Made by a program: the position numbers and the translations under genes. A DNA stretch of 64,000 bases from NCBI GenBank assembly GCA_020631735.1, contig CM036223.1, forward strand, positions 8,966,191-9,030,190, read 5' to 3'. The DNA comes from Saccharum officinarum. Taxonomy: Eukaryota > Streptophyta > Magnoliopsida > Poales > Poaceae. The notes below the pieces were generated by a model. The model was given only the letters and a program-made list of their open reading frames with translations, ran no database searches and was not told the origin of the DNA. Shown here in pieces: positions 1 to 9,597 of the stretch (within the stretch, counting starts at the first letter, position 1; each line of letters begins with the position of its first letter).

Positions 1-1565
1 TTTAAATAATGAATGGATACATTGTGTTTGTATGCTGCTTTATTACAAATGCGAGGAGGGATTTGAGGTCAGGGCGGAGGCGATACTTACCAAAGCCTGC
101 AAAAAGCTCGTCGTGGACATCCATTATGAGGCGCACTTCCAGACCATCGTCACTTACCACAAGTCGATCCTTGGAGAGGATGTTAAGAAGCCACAAGCAA
201 GAAGCATGACGCTGACCCGGGACCAATACATATAGGTAGATAAAGAACATTAATATTGATTCCTTTTGAGATTGAGTAGTCTTAATTTGTTCATCTTATA
301 TAACAAATACTTGATGATGTGCAGATGTGTCCCTGGTCATGCGTCACGTATCCCGAATGTTGGGAGATGATGGTAGACAGGTGGTGTGGCCCCGAGTGGG
401 CCGAAGCGCACAACGCTGCCCGAGAGCGGCGATCGCTGATGCCAGGTGTACCGTACCATCAAAGCAGTCGCAGCCTCACCGCATACGGATAAGCATGGGT
501 ACTCGAATTCACTTCTCTATTCTAACGTTCAATTCTGCTTGATTTCTAATCATCTTGCTCTCTTTCTCGCAGTCAGCGTCACATGCGGGCCAGGAGTGCA
601 CCACGTTCGTGGCATATGCTATGGCCCATAAGGGCAAGGCGATGTCTGACGTCTCCTACAACCCGGAGGACCCACTCGAGGCGTACAACAACCCGACCAT
701 CTACACCCGCATCAATGAGTACACATCGACGGCAAGGTCTCTCCATGGAGACGACTATGACCCGAGCTCCCAAGACTTTGATCCAAAGGTCGTCATGAGG
801 ATTGGAGGAGGCAAGAAGTATGGGTGGTACTATCTTGGCGACGGCATCATCGACGTGACCTCTACTCCCTCTCTCTCTCTCCAGATCCGAGCACGGAGCA
901 CGGACGCAAGCATTCCCATACGCCCACGGCCGTACACTTCACAGCAGCGGATTCTGGCACTCCAAGTGATTCCTGTTTTATTCGTCATACATTGATATTT
1001 ATATACCCTAGCTTTGTATTATTCAAACATTGTGGTGAAATGTTGCAGGCCTAGGTCGGGCAATTGGAGGCCCTATGGGAGGCCGATCGGCAGAGGGTGG
1101 AGGCTTTGGAGGCCCAATGCGTGGCGATGGAGTAGAGGCAGCAGCAGCAGATGGCGGAGGTTCTCTAGTACATGCAAGCTCTTGGGCAAAAGACAGGTGT
1201 AGCTCCGCCAGCTTCGCTGTTCATTACACCGCCGCCTCCACCTCCCGGGAACACTACTCCTGTAAATATGAGTATGATTGTTTAAGTTTGTATATTCATG
1301 ATTAGGGTCAAACCACAACACTACTTGTAGCCTAGTGGATTTATTGTCTGACACATGCAATGTCTTCTTCTTTGTGCAGCCTCAATCGGCGGGTTCGAAT
1401 AATCCACCTCCTGGGCCCTCAAATGATCCTGGTCATGGTACACCACACTCTAAATGTGATCTGGATAGTTGTCTTTGCATTTGTTGTTCACTTGGTGATG
1501 GTGATGCACTTGTGTTAATTATTTGGACTTGTGATGGACTTGTGGATTTGTTTGGATGGACTTGA
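1..1565 (+). pseudogene. CACTA TNPA-like protein (Transposase_24 type), partial and broken
   Basis: Exons can be followed by similarity to the plant Ptta/En/Spm family. Exon about 39-236 contains CEEGFEVRAEAILTKACKK and ends TRDQYI. Exon 324-505 contains CPWSCVTYPECWEMMVDRW. Exon from 570 contains SASHAGQECTTF, AMAHKGKAMSDVSYNPED and GGGKKYGWYYLGDG. Exon about 1046-1262 is a Q/E-rich coiled coil followed by a proline run. The last exon is about 1379-1565. Intron ends such as ctttctcgcAG (570), gatgtgcAG (324) and gttgcAG (1048) fit. In-frame TAG after TRDQYI and TAA near 491 break the frame; another stop lies in the coiled-coil exon. These proteins bind the subterminal repeats to assemble the transposition complex; this copy cannot make one. 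Confidence 0.8.
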
Positions 1566-1708
1566 GAACTTATGATTATATATGTGATATATATTGTGAT
1601 GCATGCGATATATGTGATGGATGTGAGATATATGTGATGTATATTTGGATGGATGTGAGATATATGTGATATATTATGTTTGTCACGATGGAATGTAAAA
1701 ATAAAAAA

Positions 1709-2060
1709 TCTTTGCCGAGTGCCGGCCGAAGAAGCACTCGACAAAGAATTTTAAAAAAAATTAAAAAATTCTTTGCCGAGTGCCGGCCCATGAGACACTC
1801 GACAAAGAATTTAAAAAAAATAAAAAATTCTTTGCCGAGTGCCGGCCTAGTTGGCACTCGGCAAAACAGTCGTCAGTACCACCGCTCCGTCACAGCAACT
1901 TTTCTTTGCCGAGTGCTGTCGTGGCTCTCGACAAAGAGGCATTTGCCGACAAAAATTTTGCCGTGCGCTCTTTGCCAAGTGCAGCACTCGGCAAAGCCTT
2001 TGCCGAGGGCAAAAGGGTCTTTGCTGAGTGCCGCAGGCACTCGGCAAAGTCGGCGTATCC
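1709..2060. repeat. CACTA subterminal repeats, right end
   Basis: At least ten copies of the TTTGCCGAGTG core in both orientations, many as short inverted pairs (tttgccgagtgccgg ... cactcgacaaag). Such arrays are the binding sites of the TNPA-type protein in CACTA elements. Short AT-rich spacers separate the pairs in the first half. Confidence 0.85.
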
Positions 2061-2614
2061 AGTAGTGCATGTAGTACCTTTGTCTAAAGCTGGAATTGCA
2101 TGTGCAAGCCGCAAGGTGTCCACGAACCTTACTGTCTCTTTCCTTCCTCTTACCAACCAATGGACTAACAATCCTCCCTATTACCAACCAATGCACCCAA
2201 CAATAATATACTTACATGTGTGCTTATTATAAGACAGGTTGCAGTTAATATTTTTATCGCAAGCAATACCCACATGAAGCGCACAAACTTTGTATATATA
2301 GATTACTTTATTAGATTTCTAGGATCGAGAGCTACTAAATTTGGGGGAGAGTGTGCGTACGTGTTTGGCAGTTGCGTTGTACTGTATAATTCTTAAAAAA
2401 ATTAGGAGGTATTTGGAAAGTCTCTTCACTACTGGAAGTAGGCGCTTTGTCGAGTCGGCAAAACCTATAATTTGTTAAGTGCTGCACTCGCCAAAAAAGT
2501 GTCGGCAAAGGCTGTTTTTTTACCGGGGAGGCCCCCACCGGCTAGCGCCCTCTACCACTGAATCACTCGGCAAAAGTCGTGGCATTTTTCGCGTAAAATT
2601 CGTGCGCTACGCGA

Positions 2615-2676
2615 CCGGCAGGATTCAAACCCGCGATCTCTCCCTCACTGGTAACCCCCTCTACCACTGCACCACA
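2615..2676 (-). other. tRNA-like segment (Pol III A/B boxes) inside CACTA
   Basis: On the minus strand an A-box-like GTGCAGTGGTAGAGGG (about 2656-2672) is followed by a B-box-like GGTTTGAATCC (2621-2631) inside a 5-bp T-arm-like stem with 7-nt loop (one G-U pair). I see no convincing acceptor stem or anticodon arm, so this is tRNA-derived (SINE-like), not a functional tRNA gene. A second partial A-box copy is at about 2547-2562. The same arrangement occurs at 37402-37456 in another CACTA. Confidence 0.55.
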
Positions 2677-2755
2677 CTGTCACGTGTGTCTAGATTCCGT
2701 TTTGATTCCCCATATACTATACTGATCTGAGTATAAATTGATTGTTAAGGGGCCC

Positions 2756-3232
2756 TAAACGAATTCAAATCAAAAAGTTGTCAACTACAAAGTTTCATAA
2801 CTTCTCGAGATCTACAATTTTCATATAGGAAGTTTCTCCGTCCGAGGTCGTTTACAAAATTTGAATTTCAAATTTGAGAAATTGAAACGTACTTTTGCAT
2901 GGCAAGATGATTTTAAATGAAAAAGTTGTCAACTACAAAGTTTCATAACTTTTCGAGATCTACAAAGTTTATTTTGGCTGTTTTTCCATCCGAGGTCTTT
3001 TGAAAAATTCAAATTTTAAATTTTTGAAATTTATATGCAGTTTTGCATGACAAGATGATTTCAAATTCAAAAGTTTTCAACTACAAAGTTTCATAACTTT
3101 TCAAGATCTACAAAGTTTATTTTGGTTGTTTTTTCATCTGAGGTCTTTCAAAAATTTTGAATTTTAAATTTTTAAAATTCAGATGTAGTTTTGCATGACA
3201 AGATGATTTTAAATAAAAAAGTTTTCAACTAC
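2756..3232. repeat. Tandem repeats of about 150 bp in CACTA interior
   Basis: The block aaagttgtcaactacaaag... tttcataacttctcgagatctacaa... ccgaggtc... ttgcatgacaagatgattt recurs about three times with gradual divergence. The same block occurs inverted at 36740-37310 inside the CACTA ending at 37771, and in degraded form at 13735-13920. It is non-coding. Confidence 0.8.
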
Positions 3233-4134
3233 AAGAATTGCCGAGTGTTTTTTTTTGCCGAGTGTTTTTAATTTGGCACTCGGCAACACTCGGTAAAGAG
3301 CTTCTTTGCCGAGTGCCTGAAAAAAGCGCTCGGCAAATCATTTGGCACTCCGCAAAGTTTGATTCTCCGGTAGTACTTGGAGATGTTTTTGTCTAGCAAT
3401 AGTCATATTTACCTTTACAGAATGATTTGGCTGTCCTCGCTCTAAGTCTAGCTAGGACTCAGATCCAACAAGTACATAAGCTCGTCACAAGAAATAATCT
3501 AATCAACAAATCTATATATACGAAGTTTGTGTGCTTCATGTGGGTATTTCTTGCGGTAAAAATATTAACTGCAACCTGTCTTAAAATAAGCACACATGAA
3601 AGTATATTATTGTTGCGGTGCATTGGTTGGTAGTAGGGAGGATTTTGTTAGTTAGTGCATTGGTTACGTTGGTAAGAGGAAGGAAAGAGGCAGTAAGATT
3701 CGTGGACACCTAGCATGCTGTTCGAGCTTTAGACAAAACTACTCTCCATCCCGATGAGCGTATATACATGTACATAGATAAAAGATATTTTATTGTTACG
3801 GTGCATTGATGGAAGCAACCGTGATATTTGAGGAAGAAAAAAAATTCAGAAAAGCTCCGTAGACACTCCATACAGTATAGATTCCCTCTATAAACAAAAT
3901 ACTGCTGTTAATTTTTGTGTTGATGAGCTAGCTATAGCTAGCTGGCTTGCAAATCCATCTCATGAACTAACGGGCCAAGCACTTCATAGTCCAACAATGT
4001 AAACCTGCAATTAGACGTGATGTTATATAATGTATGAGATGAAAGTCTAGAACAGATGTATGCTATTCATATTGTATTTATTTAGAAGAATGTTTGCGTT
4101 GAACCAATAAGATGGTATTGATTTATACATCGAT

Positions 4135-4275
4135 AATAGCTATTAACGAGCCGACTCACGAACCAAACAAGCTGCTGAGCCGAGCTAGAGTGTTAGCTTG
4201 TTTTCTCACTAAGCCAAACTGAGCCAGCTTGGTATTCATAATGTGCCAAGCTAGCTCATTTTCTAGCCCTACATG
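4135..4275. repeat. Remnant of 'cgagcc'-type MITE
   Basis: The sequence taacgagccgactcacgaac ... gagccgagctagag ... agctcattttctagccctac resembles the cgagccggctcgg element at 27228-27715 and ends in a TAGGGCTAGAAAATGAGC-like terminal sequence (reverse complement). Short and degraded; superfamily probably hAT but not proven. Confidence 0.45.
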
Positions 4276-4507
4276 CATGTGTTAAACATTTTACAGAGTT
4301 CAGTATAGATAGCTCATCGTATAAGTTGTATGATATTCACAATGTCCCAAAATACGAAGCAAGCAATATTAGGACCAAATAAGAAGTCTGACAAATTAAA
4401 AGACTAACTAATTACTCCCTCACTATTTTTTATAGACACTCACATGCATTCACACTCATCCCTATGAACGCATTTCTCACCCTAACTAAATTAATTTGCA
4501 TTGTGTC

Positions 4508-5576
4508 TTTTTTTTGAAAGGAGATTAACTCGGCTTTTAAGAAAGCCAATAACAGAGTCATACACACTGGTGATACCAGTTCGACAATTAAGGTTCAAAC
4601 AACAGAAAAGAAAGCCTGTCCCAAGGCTAAAGAGACTCGCCCCCTGAGTCACCAGATACTAACTGAAGAACTAAAATATCTTGACATCACATCACTTCAA
4701 TATCCGAGAATGATCCCATCATACTCTCCTTCTTGCTAAGCCAATCCTCCAAGCACTGTCCCATCTCCCTCATCTTGGCTTTGTCGCGCTCCTTTTGCAG
4801 CTCGCACCACATCTGCATGAAATTGGCAATCATATGAATCACTGAATCAGGATTGTCAGGAAAGCGCTTCTCAATGGCCATCTTGTTTTGATGCTTCCAG
4901 ATCGACCAGGATAAACCTAAAAAAAAGCAAAACATAATTTCTTAGGTCAACCATTGGGATATCAGCTCCTGCATGGACAAGGGGAAGCCTTGCAGCTGGA
5001 AGGCATCCCTGATACAGCACTACACACATATTGTGCAAAAACGCATTCAAACAGGATGTGATCAACTGTTTCCTCTTTGCCACACACACAACAGACCGGA
5101 CTACCATGCCATCCTCTTTTCACTAAGGAGACAGCCATCTACAGTTTATTATGCCAAGCTTGCCACAAGAAAACTTTAACTTTTAATGGCACTTTGCATT
5201 TCCAGAGAATGTTATTCAAATTATCTTTAAATCCACCATGAGTCAGACAATTGTACAAGGATTTTGTAGAGAACTCGGATGATTTTTCAAGAGCCCAATA
5301 GACCTTATCTTGTTCATGATCTACTAACTGAACATCTAAAAGAATATCCATTAATTCATTCCACTCAACCAGAGACCCCCATGCAGACTACGCCTCAGAG
5401 TAATATCCCACTCCCCTTCCTTCCAAAAATCCTTAACCATAGCATCAGGCTTATGACATATTTCAAAAATGTTCCTAAACTGAATTTTCAGAGGAACCCC
5501 TCCACTCCATGTATCATGCCAAAACCTGACCTTATCCCCTTTGTGCAACCCTCTCCAAAACTGAGAAGTTCCTTGG
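4508..5576 (-). mobile_element. 5'-truncated LINE (non-LTR retrotransposon), with target duplication
   Basis: The minus strand encodes fragments of a plant LINE C-terminus. Frame 5587-5351 has FWRGLHKGDKVRFWHDTW. Frame 5351-5139 has the reverse-transcriptase zinc-binding region (WALEKSSEFSTKSLYN ... IWKCKVPLKVKVFLWQAWHNKL). Frame 4935-4687 has SWSIWKHQNK. The frames do not join cleanly, so it is a pseudogene. The poly(A) tail appears as a T-run at 4508-4515. A perfect 17-bp duplication, ttaatttgcattgtgtc, flanks it at 4491-4507 and 5577-5593, defining a 1069-bp insertion of only the 3' end. Confidence 0.88.
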
Positions 5577-5589
5577 TTAATTTGCATTG

Positions 5590-7865
5590 TGTCGCGGGGT
5601 CAAAACCGCGGCAAGCATTGTTATTCGTCGGATGTCACTGAGTGTGATGTCTCTGGTGGCTCGGGTGGACTCAAGAACACGGAAGAACTCAAAGATCACG
5701 CGAGGGACATAGAGGTTTATCCTAGTTCAAGCTATCGGGGCCTACGTCCAGCAGTTTGAGGACCTTTATATTCAAGAGCACCCAAATCGGGGTTACAACA
5801 GAGTGTAAGAGAGAGATTTGGCAGGGGATCGCTCGGTTCTGATCCTTGGCTCATCAGCACTGAGGTCTCCTCCTCACCGGAGAGGAGGAAGACGATGGAA
5901 AGGGTGGAGGAGCTCTCGGTACTCCTCTTGGGGTGGCTCTGCTCTCGGTGTAGAGCTCGAGTTGTTCTGTGGTGAGGACATGAATGATTTGTTCTGTTCG
6001 TCCTTCCCCCTCTATAGGATTTGACCTCCCCTTATAAATCGAGGTAGGTTGGGTACATGATGGCTTAGGGAGTCTAGTCTGTGGTCTATGTGCGCCGGAG
6101 ACCAGAAGGGTCTTGTAGCGGTGTGGATGGACCTTGGCGTTGTCGTGGAGCCGAAGAAGCCCTGGGCGTCATCCAGTTGCTCTGTTCTGACATTCTAACT
6201 GTCAGGCCTTGTCAGCTTGGACTGGCCTCCACCAGGTGCACCTTCCGGAGGCTTCCTTGGTGGTGAAGGTGTCTAGCTTGAGGGGCTGACGAGCGGGTCC
6301 AGGAGCCCCCAAGGCCCTAAAGCCGGCGGAGGGGTTTTGTCCCCTTGTGTCACGCCCCGTGTGTGACCTTGTCAGAGGAGTGGTTGGCAATGCCGCACCC
6401 TTTTTGCTATATATGCTATGGAGCCCCTGAGCCTTGGGCGCTCAGAGCGCCTACATCCAGCCGGGCCTTTGGCTAGCCCTGGAGGTTGGGGGCCAAGGAT
6501 CGGGTTTTGAATCCTGTCGATCGGGAGCCTGAGGCTCGGGCGAGCCTCTGAGCCCTAAGCAAAGGCAGAGGGCGTGCTCAGGCTCGACCCAGTCCTTGTC
6601 CGGAAGGTGCGTGCGAACGCACCTGAGGGGTGCAGCCCCTGAGCCCCCGACGATCCTAGAGGGATCGGTCGGGGGGGTCCTTTGGTCGGGAACCTTTTAC
6701 CTTGAGAGTTTAGCATACCCCTATGTTAAGTTCTCGTCACATTGGTTGTCAACTTGCTTAATTTTTTAGCAACACATTGTTTAAAGGAGTCATTACACAA
6801 GATGGTGTCTAAAATACACATACGGATGGGGTTTGAAAGGCAGGCAAAGGCATGGATAGGGCTAAGAAATCTAGAATACAACTATCATGCAAATGATTTT
6901 TACATAGAGTCAAAGATGATTTTTAGAGCTGGTTATCAAAATGGTTACTATAACATGTATGTTGACGTCAGATGTGGTCCGAATCACACACCAGAAAGGG
7001 CATTGGACGCCCAGGCCACCACGGACCGAAGAACACAGCGAAGATGTCACTCTTACAGGGTGAAACACGAAGAGGTTTACAAGCAAACCACCAAAGGATA
7101 ACTAGTCGTGCTTACATGACGAAGAACCGGCTAGTTTTCAAGCAAACTAGCAAAGGAACCGCCGAAGCTCTCACCCGAGAGGGACCCCGTCAGGGCAAGG
7201 ACGTCGCCAGGTTGCCCTAGGTCAGCTGGCAAGCCTAGGGCACCATCCTTGGTTGTGGATCAAATGATGAATAGCATGGAGGTTGAAGGAGAAGAGAAAA
7301 GGGGTAAAAGGAGTAGATTAATTTGTTTGTATGACGATTGGATAGATGGAAACTCAATCGGCCATGATCCTCTCATATATATAGAGGGGGGTGGTCTTAT
7401 CCTAGTAGGAAACCTCTCCAAGGCTTATTTTCTAAGTTTCCCACATCCAAAAACCGATCTAGAAACAAATCAGTTCAAAATCTGAAAGTCAGATTCGAAA
7501 TAAACACCTACCGGTACTGCCGGTCAGGCTCCACCGGTAGTACTGGTCAAGGACCGGTAGTACTGGTAGTTCATTTTCATGCAAAACTGTGCCACCCATC
7601 ACCATCCATCGGTAGTACCAGTCTCAGACCGATAGTACCGGTAGTTCAAATCTGCGTCAAATCTTCTCGGACCGGTAGTACCGGTGATCTCGGATCGGTA
7701 GTACCGGTAGTTCATACATTTTCTCGGAGGCATAACTCTCTCATCCGGACTCCAAATTGGGCGTTCCATATATGTTTTTTGACCATCTCAACAAGGGGAA
7801 TACAATGGTGAAGTCCATTACACATTTTGACAATTTCACATAATGGACATTTTTGGTTGTCAACA
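5590..7865 (-). repeat. LTR of the minus-strand Gypsy element (copy A)
   Basis: The boundaries are inferred from the TG...CA ends, the adjacent purine tract on the pol side, and the abrupt change at the LINE target duplication. Length is about 2276 bp. The other LTR is not in the window, so the ends cannot be confirmed by comparison. The LTR contains an ORF-like stretch (6742-7101) and clustered ccggtagtaccggt repeats (about 7510-7710). The copy-B equivalent is 56859-59132. Confidence 0.6.
7510..7715. repeat. Clustered ACCGGTAGTACCGGT palindromic motifs
   Basis: About ten degenerate copies of the palindromic unit accggtagta(c)cggt within 200 bp of the Gypsy LTR. They lie upstream (minus sense) of most of the LTR and could be a U3 enhancer-type repeat. 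Conserved in copy B at 58778-58980. Confidence 0.7.
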
Positions 7866-8085
7866 TATGCCCCCCTGTTTTCAGGTTTATGATGCATAAA
7901 CATGAAAACATTTGATCAAACAAACATAATTAAACCAAACAGCAATGATACCCATCTCATCGGTTGTATGGTGACTAAGGGCGATGTATACATCGGCCAT
8001 TTTATTCTAAGGGCAGTACATGTATCGGCCATTATTTGGAGAGCACTTAGGCTTCTTGCCAAACACTTGGAAAAAACTTTTTTAA

Positions 8086-9114
8086 TTATCTTCCGTTGAA
8101 TACTACTTTGAGACGTTCACCTTGCAATGTCTCTAGCAAATAAGAATTACCGCTCATGACTTTGATCACTTTATAAGGACCATCCCAATTTGGTGACCAC
8201 TTGCCAAACTGATTGCTCTTCGATCCAATAGGTAGTATGGTTTTCCACACTAATTCTCCTACTTGGAAAGATTTGCTCTTGACTTTTTTGTTGTATGCCC
8301 TGGCAACTCGAGCTTTGTCTTTCTCTATCTCCTTGAGAGCTTTTAATCTTACATCAGTTACCTCATCGATGCTATCCATCATCAAATCATAATACACAAT
8401 GGTTGATAGATCATTTTGTTTAGCAAGCCTGTATGCATCCAAATTTACCTCGACAGGCAACACGGCCTCTTGACCATATACTAGCTCAAAAGGAGTAACT
8501 TTTGTAGCACCATGCCTTGAAATGCGATGTGCCCATAGAGCTTCAGACAATACTTCATGCCACCTTCTTGGATTCTCCTCAATTTTCTTCTTGATAAGCT
8601 TGATCAAAGTCTTACTACTAGACTCAGCTTGGCCATTAGCATGAGCATAATATGGAGATGATTTGAGCAACTTGATCTTATATAATTCAGCAAAGTCCCT
8701 CACTTCCTTGGACATAAATGATGTCCCTTGATCTGTAGTTAATGTTTGGGGTATGCCGAATCTATGAATGATATGCTCAGTGATGAACTCAATAACCTCC
8801 TTATATGTCATATTCTTCAAAGGAATAGCTTCGGTCCACTTAGTGAAATAATCTGTAGCAACCAACACAAAGCGATGTCCCTTGGAAGATGGAGGATGAA
8901 TTTGGCCAATGAAGTCTAGCCTCCAACCGCGAAAAGGCCATGGTTTGATTATAGGATGAAGCATAGCAGCAGGCACTAGTTGAATATTTATAAACCTTTG
9001 ACACTCTTCACATCCTTTGTAGTAGTGAAAGCAATCGGTCATCATAGTAGGCCAATAGAAACCGGCTCTACGCATAACCACTTCATCTTTGGGGCCGATT
9101 GATGCGTACGACAA
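8086..9114 (-). CDS. Gypsy integrase (C-terminal part of pol), copy A
   Basis: Uninterrupted 342-codon frame encoding the integrase of a Ty3/Gypsy polyprotein, which inserts the cDNA into the genome. The tail of the zinc-binding region is visible (CEECQ, residues 35-39). The catalytic triad is D67 (WRLDFIG), D128 (TLTTDQGTSF) and E164 (NGQAESSSKTL), with 35 residues between D128 and E164 as in the DD35E family. The C-terminal part has GELVWK ... NWDGPYKVIKV, a typical Gypsy integrase tail. The first methionine is not a real start: pol continues upstream (9115-9597) but is out of frame or stopped. The copy-B version differs at eight residues. Confidence 0.9.
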   Translation of the reverse strand: MSYASIGPKDEVVMRRAGFYWPTMMTDCFHYYKGCEECQRFINIQLVPAAMLHPIIKPWPFRGWRLDFIGQIHPPSSKGHRFVLVATDYFTKWTEAIPLKNMTYKEVIEFITEHIIHRFGIPQTLTTDQGTSFMSKEVRDFAELYKIKLLKSSPYYAHANGQAESSSKTLIKLIKKKIEENPRRWHEVLSEALWAHRISRHGATKVTPFELVYGQEAVLPVEVNLDAYRLAKQNDLSTIVYYDLMMDSIDEVTDVRLKALKEIEKDKARVARAYNKKVKSKSFQVGELVWKTILPIGSKSNQFGKWSPNWDGPYKVIKVMSGNSYLLETLQGERLKVVFNGR

Positions 9115-9597
9115 ATACCTTCATGGACTTCTCCCATAGCTATTCTTGCTTGATCAATTCCTAAGCACTTCAGCAACAAGTCTTCAGCGGTTCTTCGGTA
9201 AAGCTCATCATTGTGCAACACATACTTGAAAGCACTTCGTCAAACACTTTTATCAACTTTGGCACTTGGATCTCCTAGATATGCCAATAAGGGAGTCCTC
9301 CAATCATGTAAATCGACCCCAACATCACTAGAAGTTTTGCTAGGCCGATTTGAGAGTTCATCATGCACATTGGCTAGGCTGACCACATGGGAGTCGGCTA
9401 GGCCGACTGGCTTGCCAGAGAATCGGGGTCGGCTAGACAGGCTAGGGCAGTTGGCTTAGCCAATTCTTCCGCACTTACACGGCAAAAATATAAATCTTCA
9501 TGCATCAGCTATTCTTGAATATAAAAATTACACCCATCAATGTCATAGCCAGATGCTTGCTGAGCTAACATGTTGGCCTTTTGATTTTCATGCCTCG
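9115..9597 (-). pseudogene. Gypsy pol: RNase H end and linker, degraded
   Basis: The minus strand at the 9598 junction gives RHENQKANMLAQQASGYDIDG, similar to the C-terminus of the Gypsy RNase H domain, then LYFCRVSAEELAKP and a repetitive AxSAxP linker. Stops interrupt it. GTCGGCTAGGCCGACTGG-type repeats at 9385-9445 mark the linker; a 22-bp unit here is present once more in copy B. Confidence 0.6.

Larger units (their letters stand above)
1..2067 (+). mobile_element. CACTA transposon, 3' half (copy A)
   Basis: Right part of an autonomous-type CACTA (En/Spm) element. It carries the 3' exons of a TNPA-like gene, then subterminal TTTGCCGAGTG / CACTCGGCAAAG repeats (about 1709-2055), and ends at 2067 with ...TATCCAGTAGTG, the reverse complement of a CACTA inverted terminal repeat. 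The left half lies outside the window, but the duplicate copy shows the matching left end at 42781. The flanks of 42781 and 2067 join into the sequence of an uninterrupted relative (reverse complement of about 3735-3770), which supports their being two ends of one insertion site. Confidence 0.85.
2427..3375. mobile_element. Non-autonomous CACTA element, 949 bp
   Basis: The left end is CACTACTGGAAGTAGGCGCT with subterminal gagtcggcaaa motifs. The right end is ...GATTCTCCGGTAGTA, whose last base has mutated from G. The flanking target duplication CTT is at 2424-2426 and 3376-3378. Subterminal TTTGCCGAGTG/CACTCGGCAAA repeats sit at 3238-3360. The interior has a tRNA-like segment and tandem repeats of about 150 bp, with no transposase. 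Confidence 0.85.
2068..3890. repeat. Inverted-repeat (foldback-type) element interrupted by a CACTA
   Basis: The left arm (2068-2400) reads as the reverse complement of about 3400-3745: for example, tcttaccaaccaatg... on the left matches ...cattggttggtag on the right, and the segment around gacaggttgcagttaat is mirrored at 3566-3582. The right arm continues to about 3890 with sequence mirrored at 42630-42780, the left flank of the CACTA in the other copy. The loop holds the 949-bp CACTA at 2427-3375. Same-family sequence in the same orientation is at 41510-42540. No coding capacity is visible and the element type is unknown. Confidence 0.75.
5590..9597 (-). mobile_element. Ty3/Gypsy retrotransposon, minus strand, partial
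   Basis: Read on the minus strand: RNase H tail (RHENQKANMLAQQASGYD, about 9595-9540), integrase (9114-8086), a purine tract aaaacaggggggcata (7866-7881), then an LTR from TGTTGACAACC (7865) to ...GACCCCGCGACA (5590). Gag, protease, reverse transcriptase and the other LTR are not in the window, because a second retrotransposon inserted at 9598 in the pol gene. The LINE at 4508-5576 inserted within the last bases of the LTR. Confidence 0.8.

Noticed and set aside
1676..2232. Frames of 129-150 codons across the CACTA right end
   Set aside because: Encoded by TTTGCCGAGTG subterminal repeats; the repeated LPSA/FAEC products are translation of repeats. The same applies to 19393-19894.
2615..2676. 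A functional tRNA gene
   Set aside because: A and B boxes are present but I cannot draw an acceptor stem or a plausible anticodon arm; the segment recurs only within CACTA elements.
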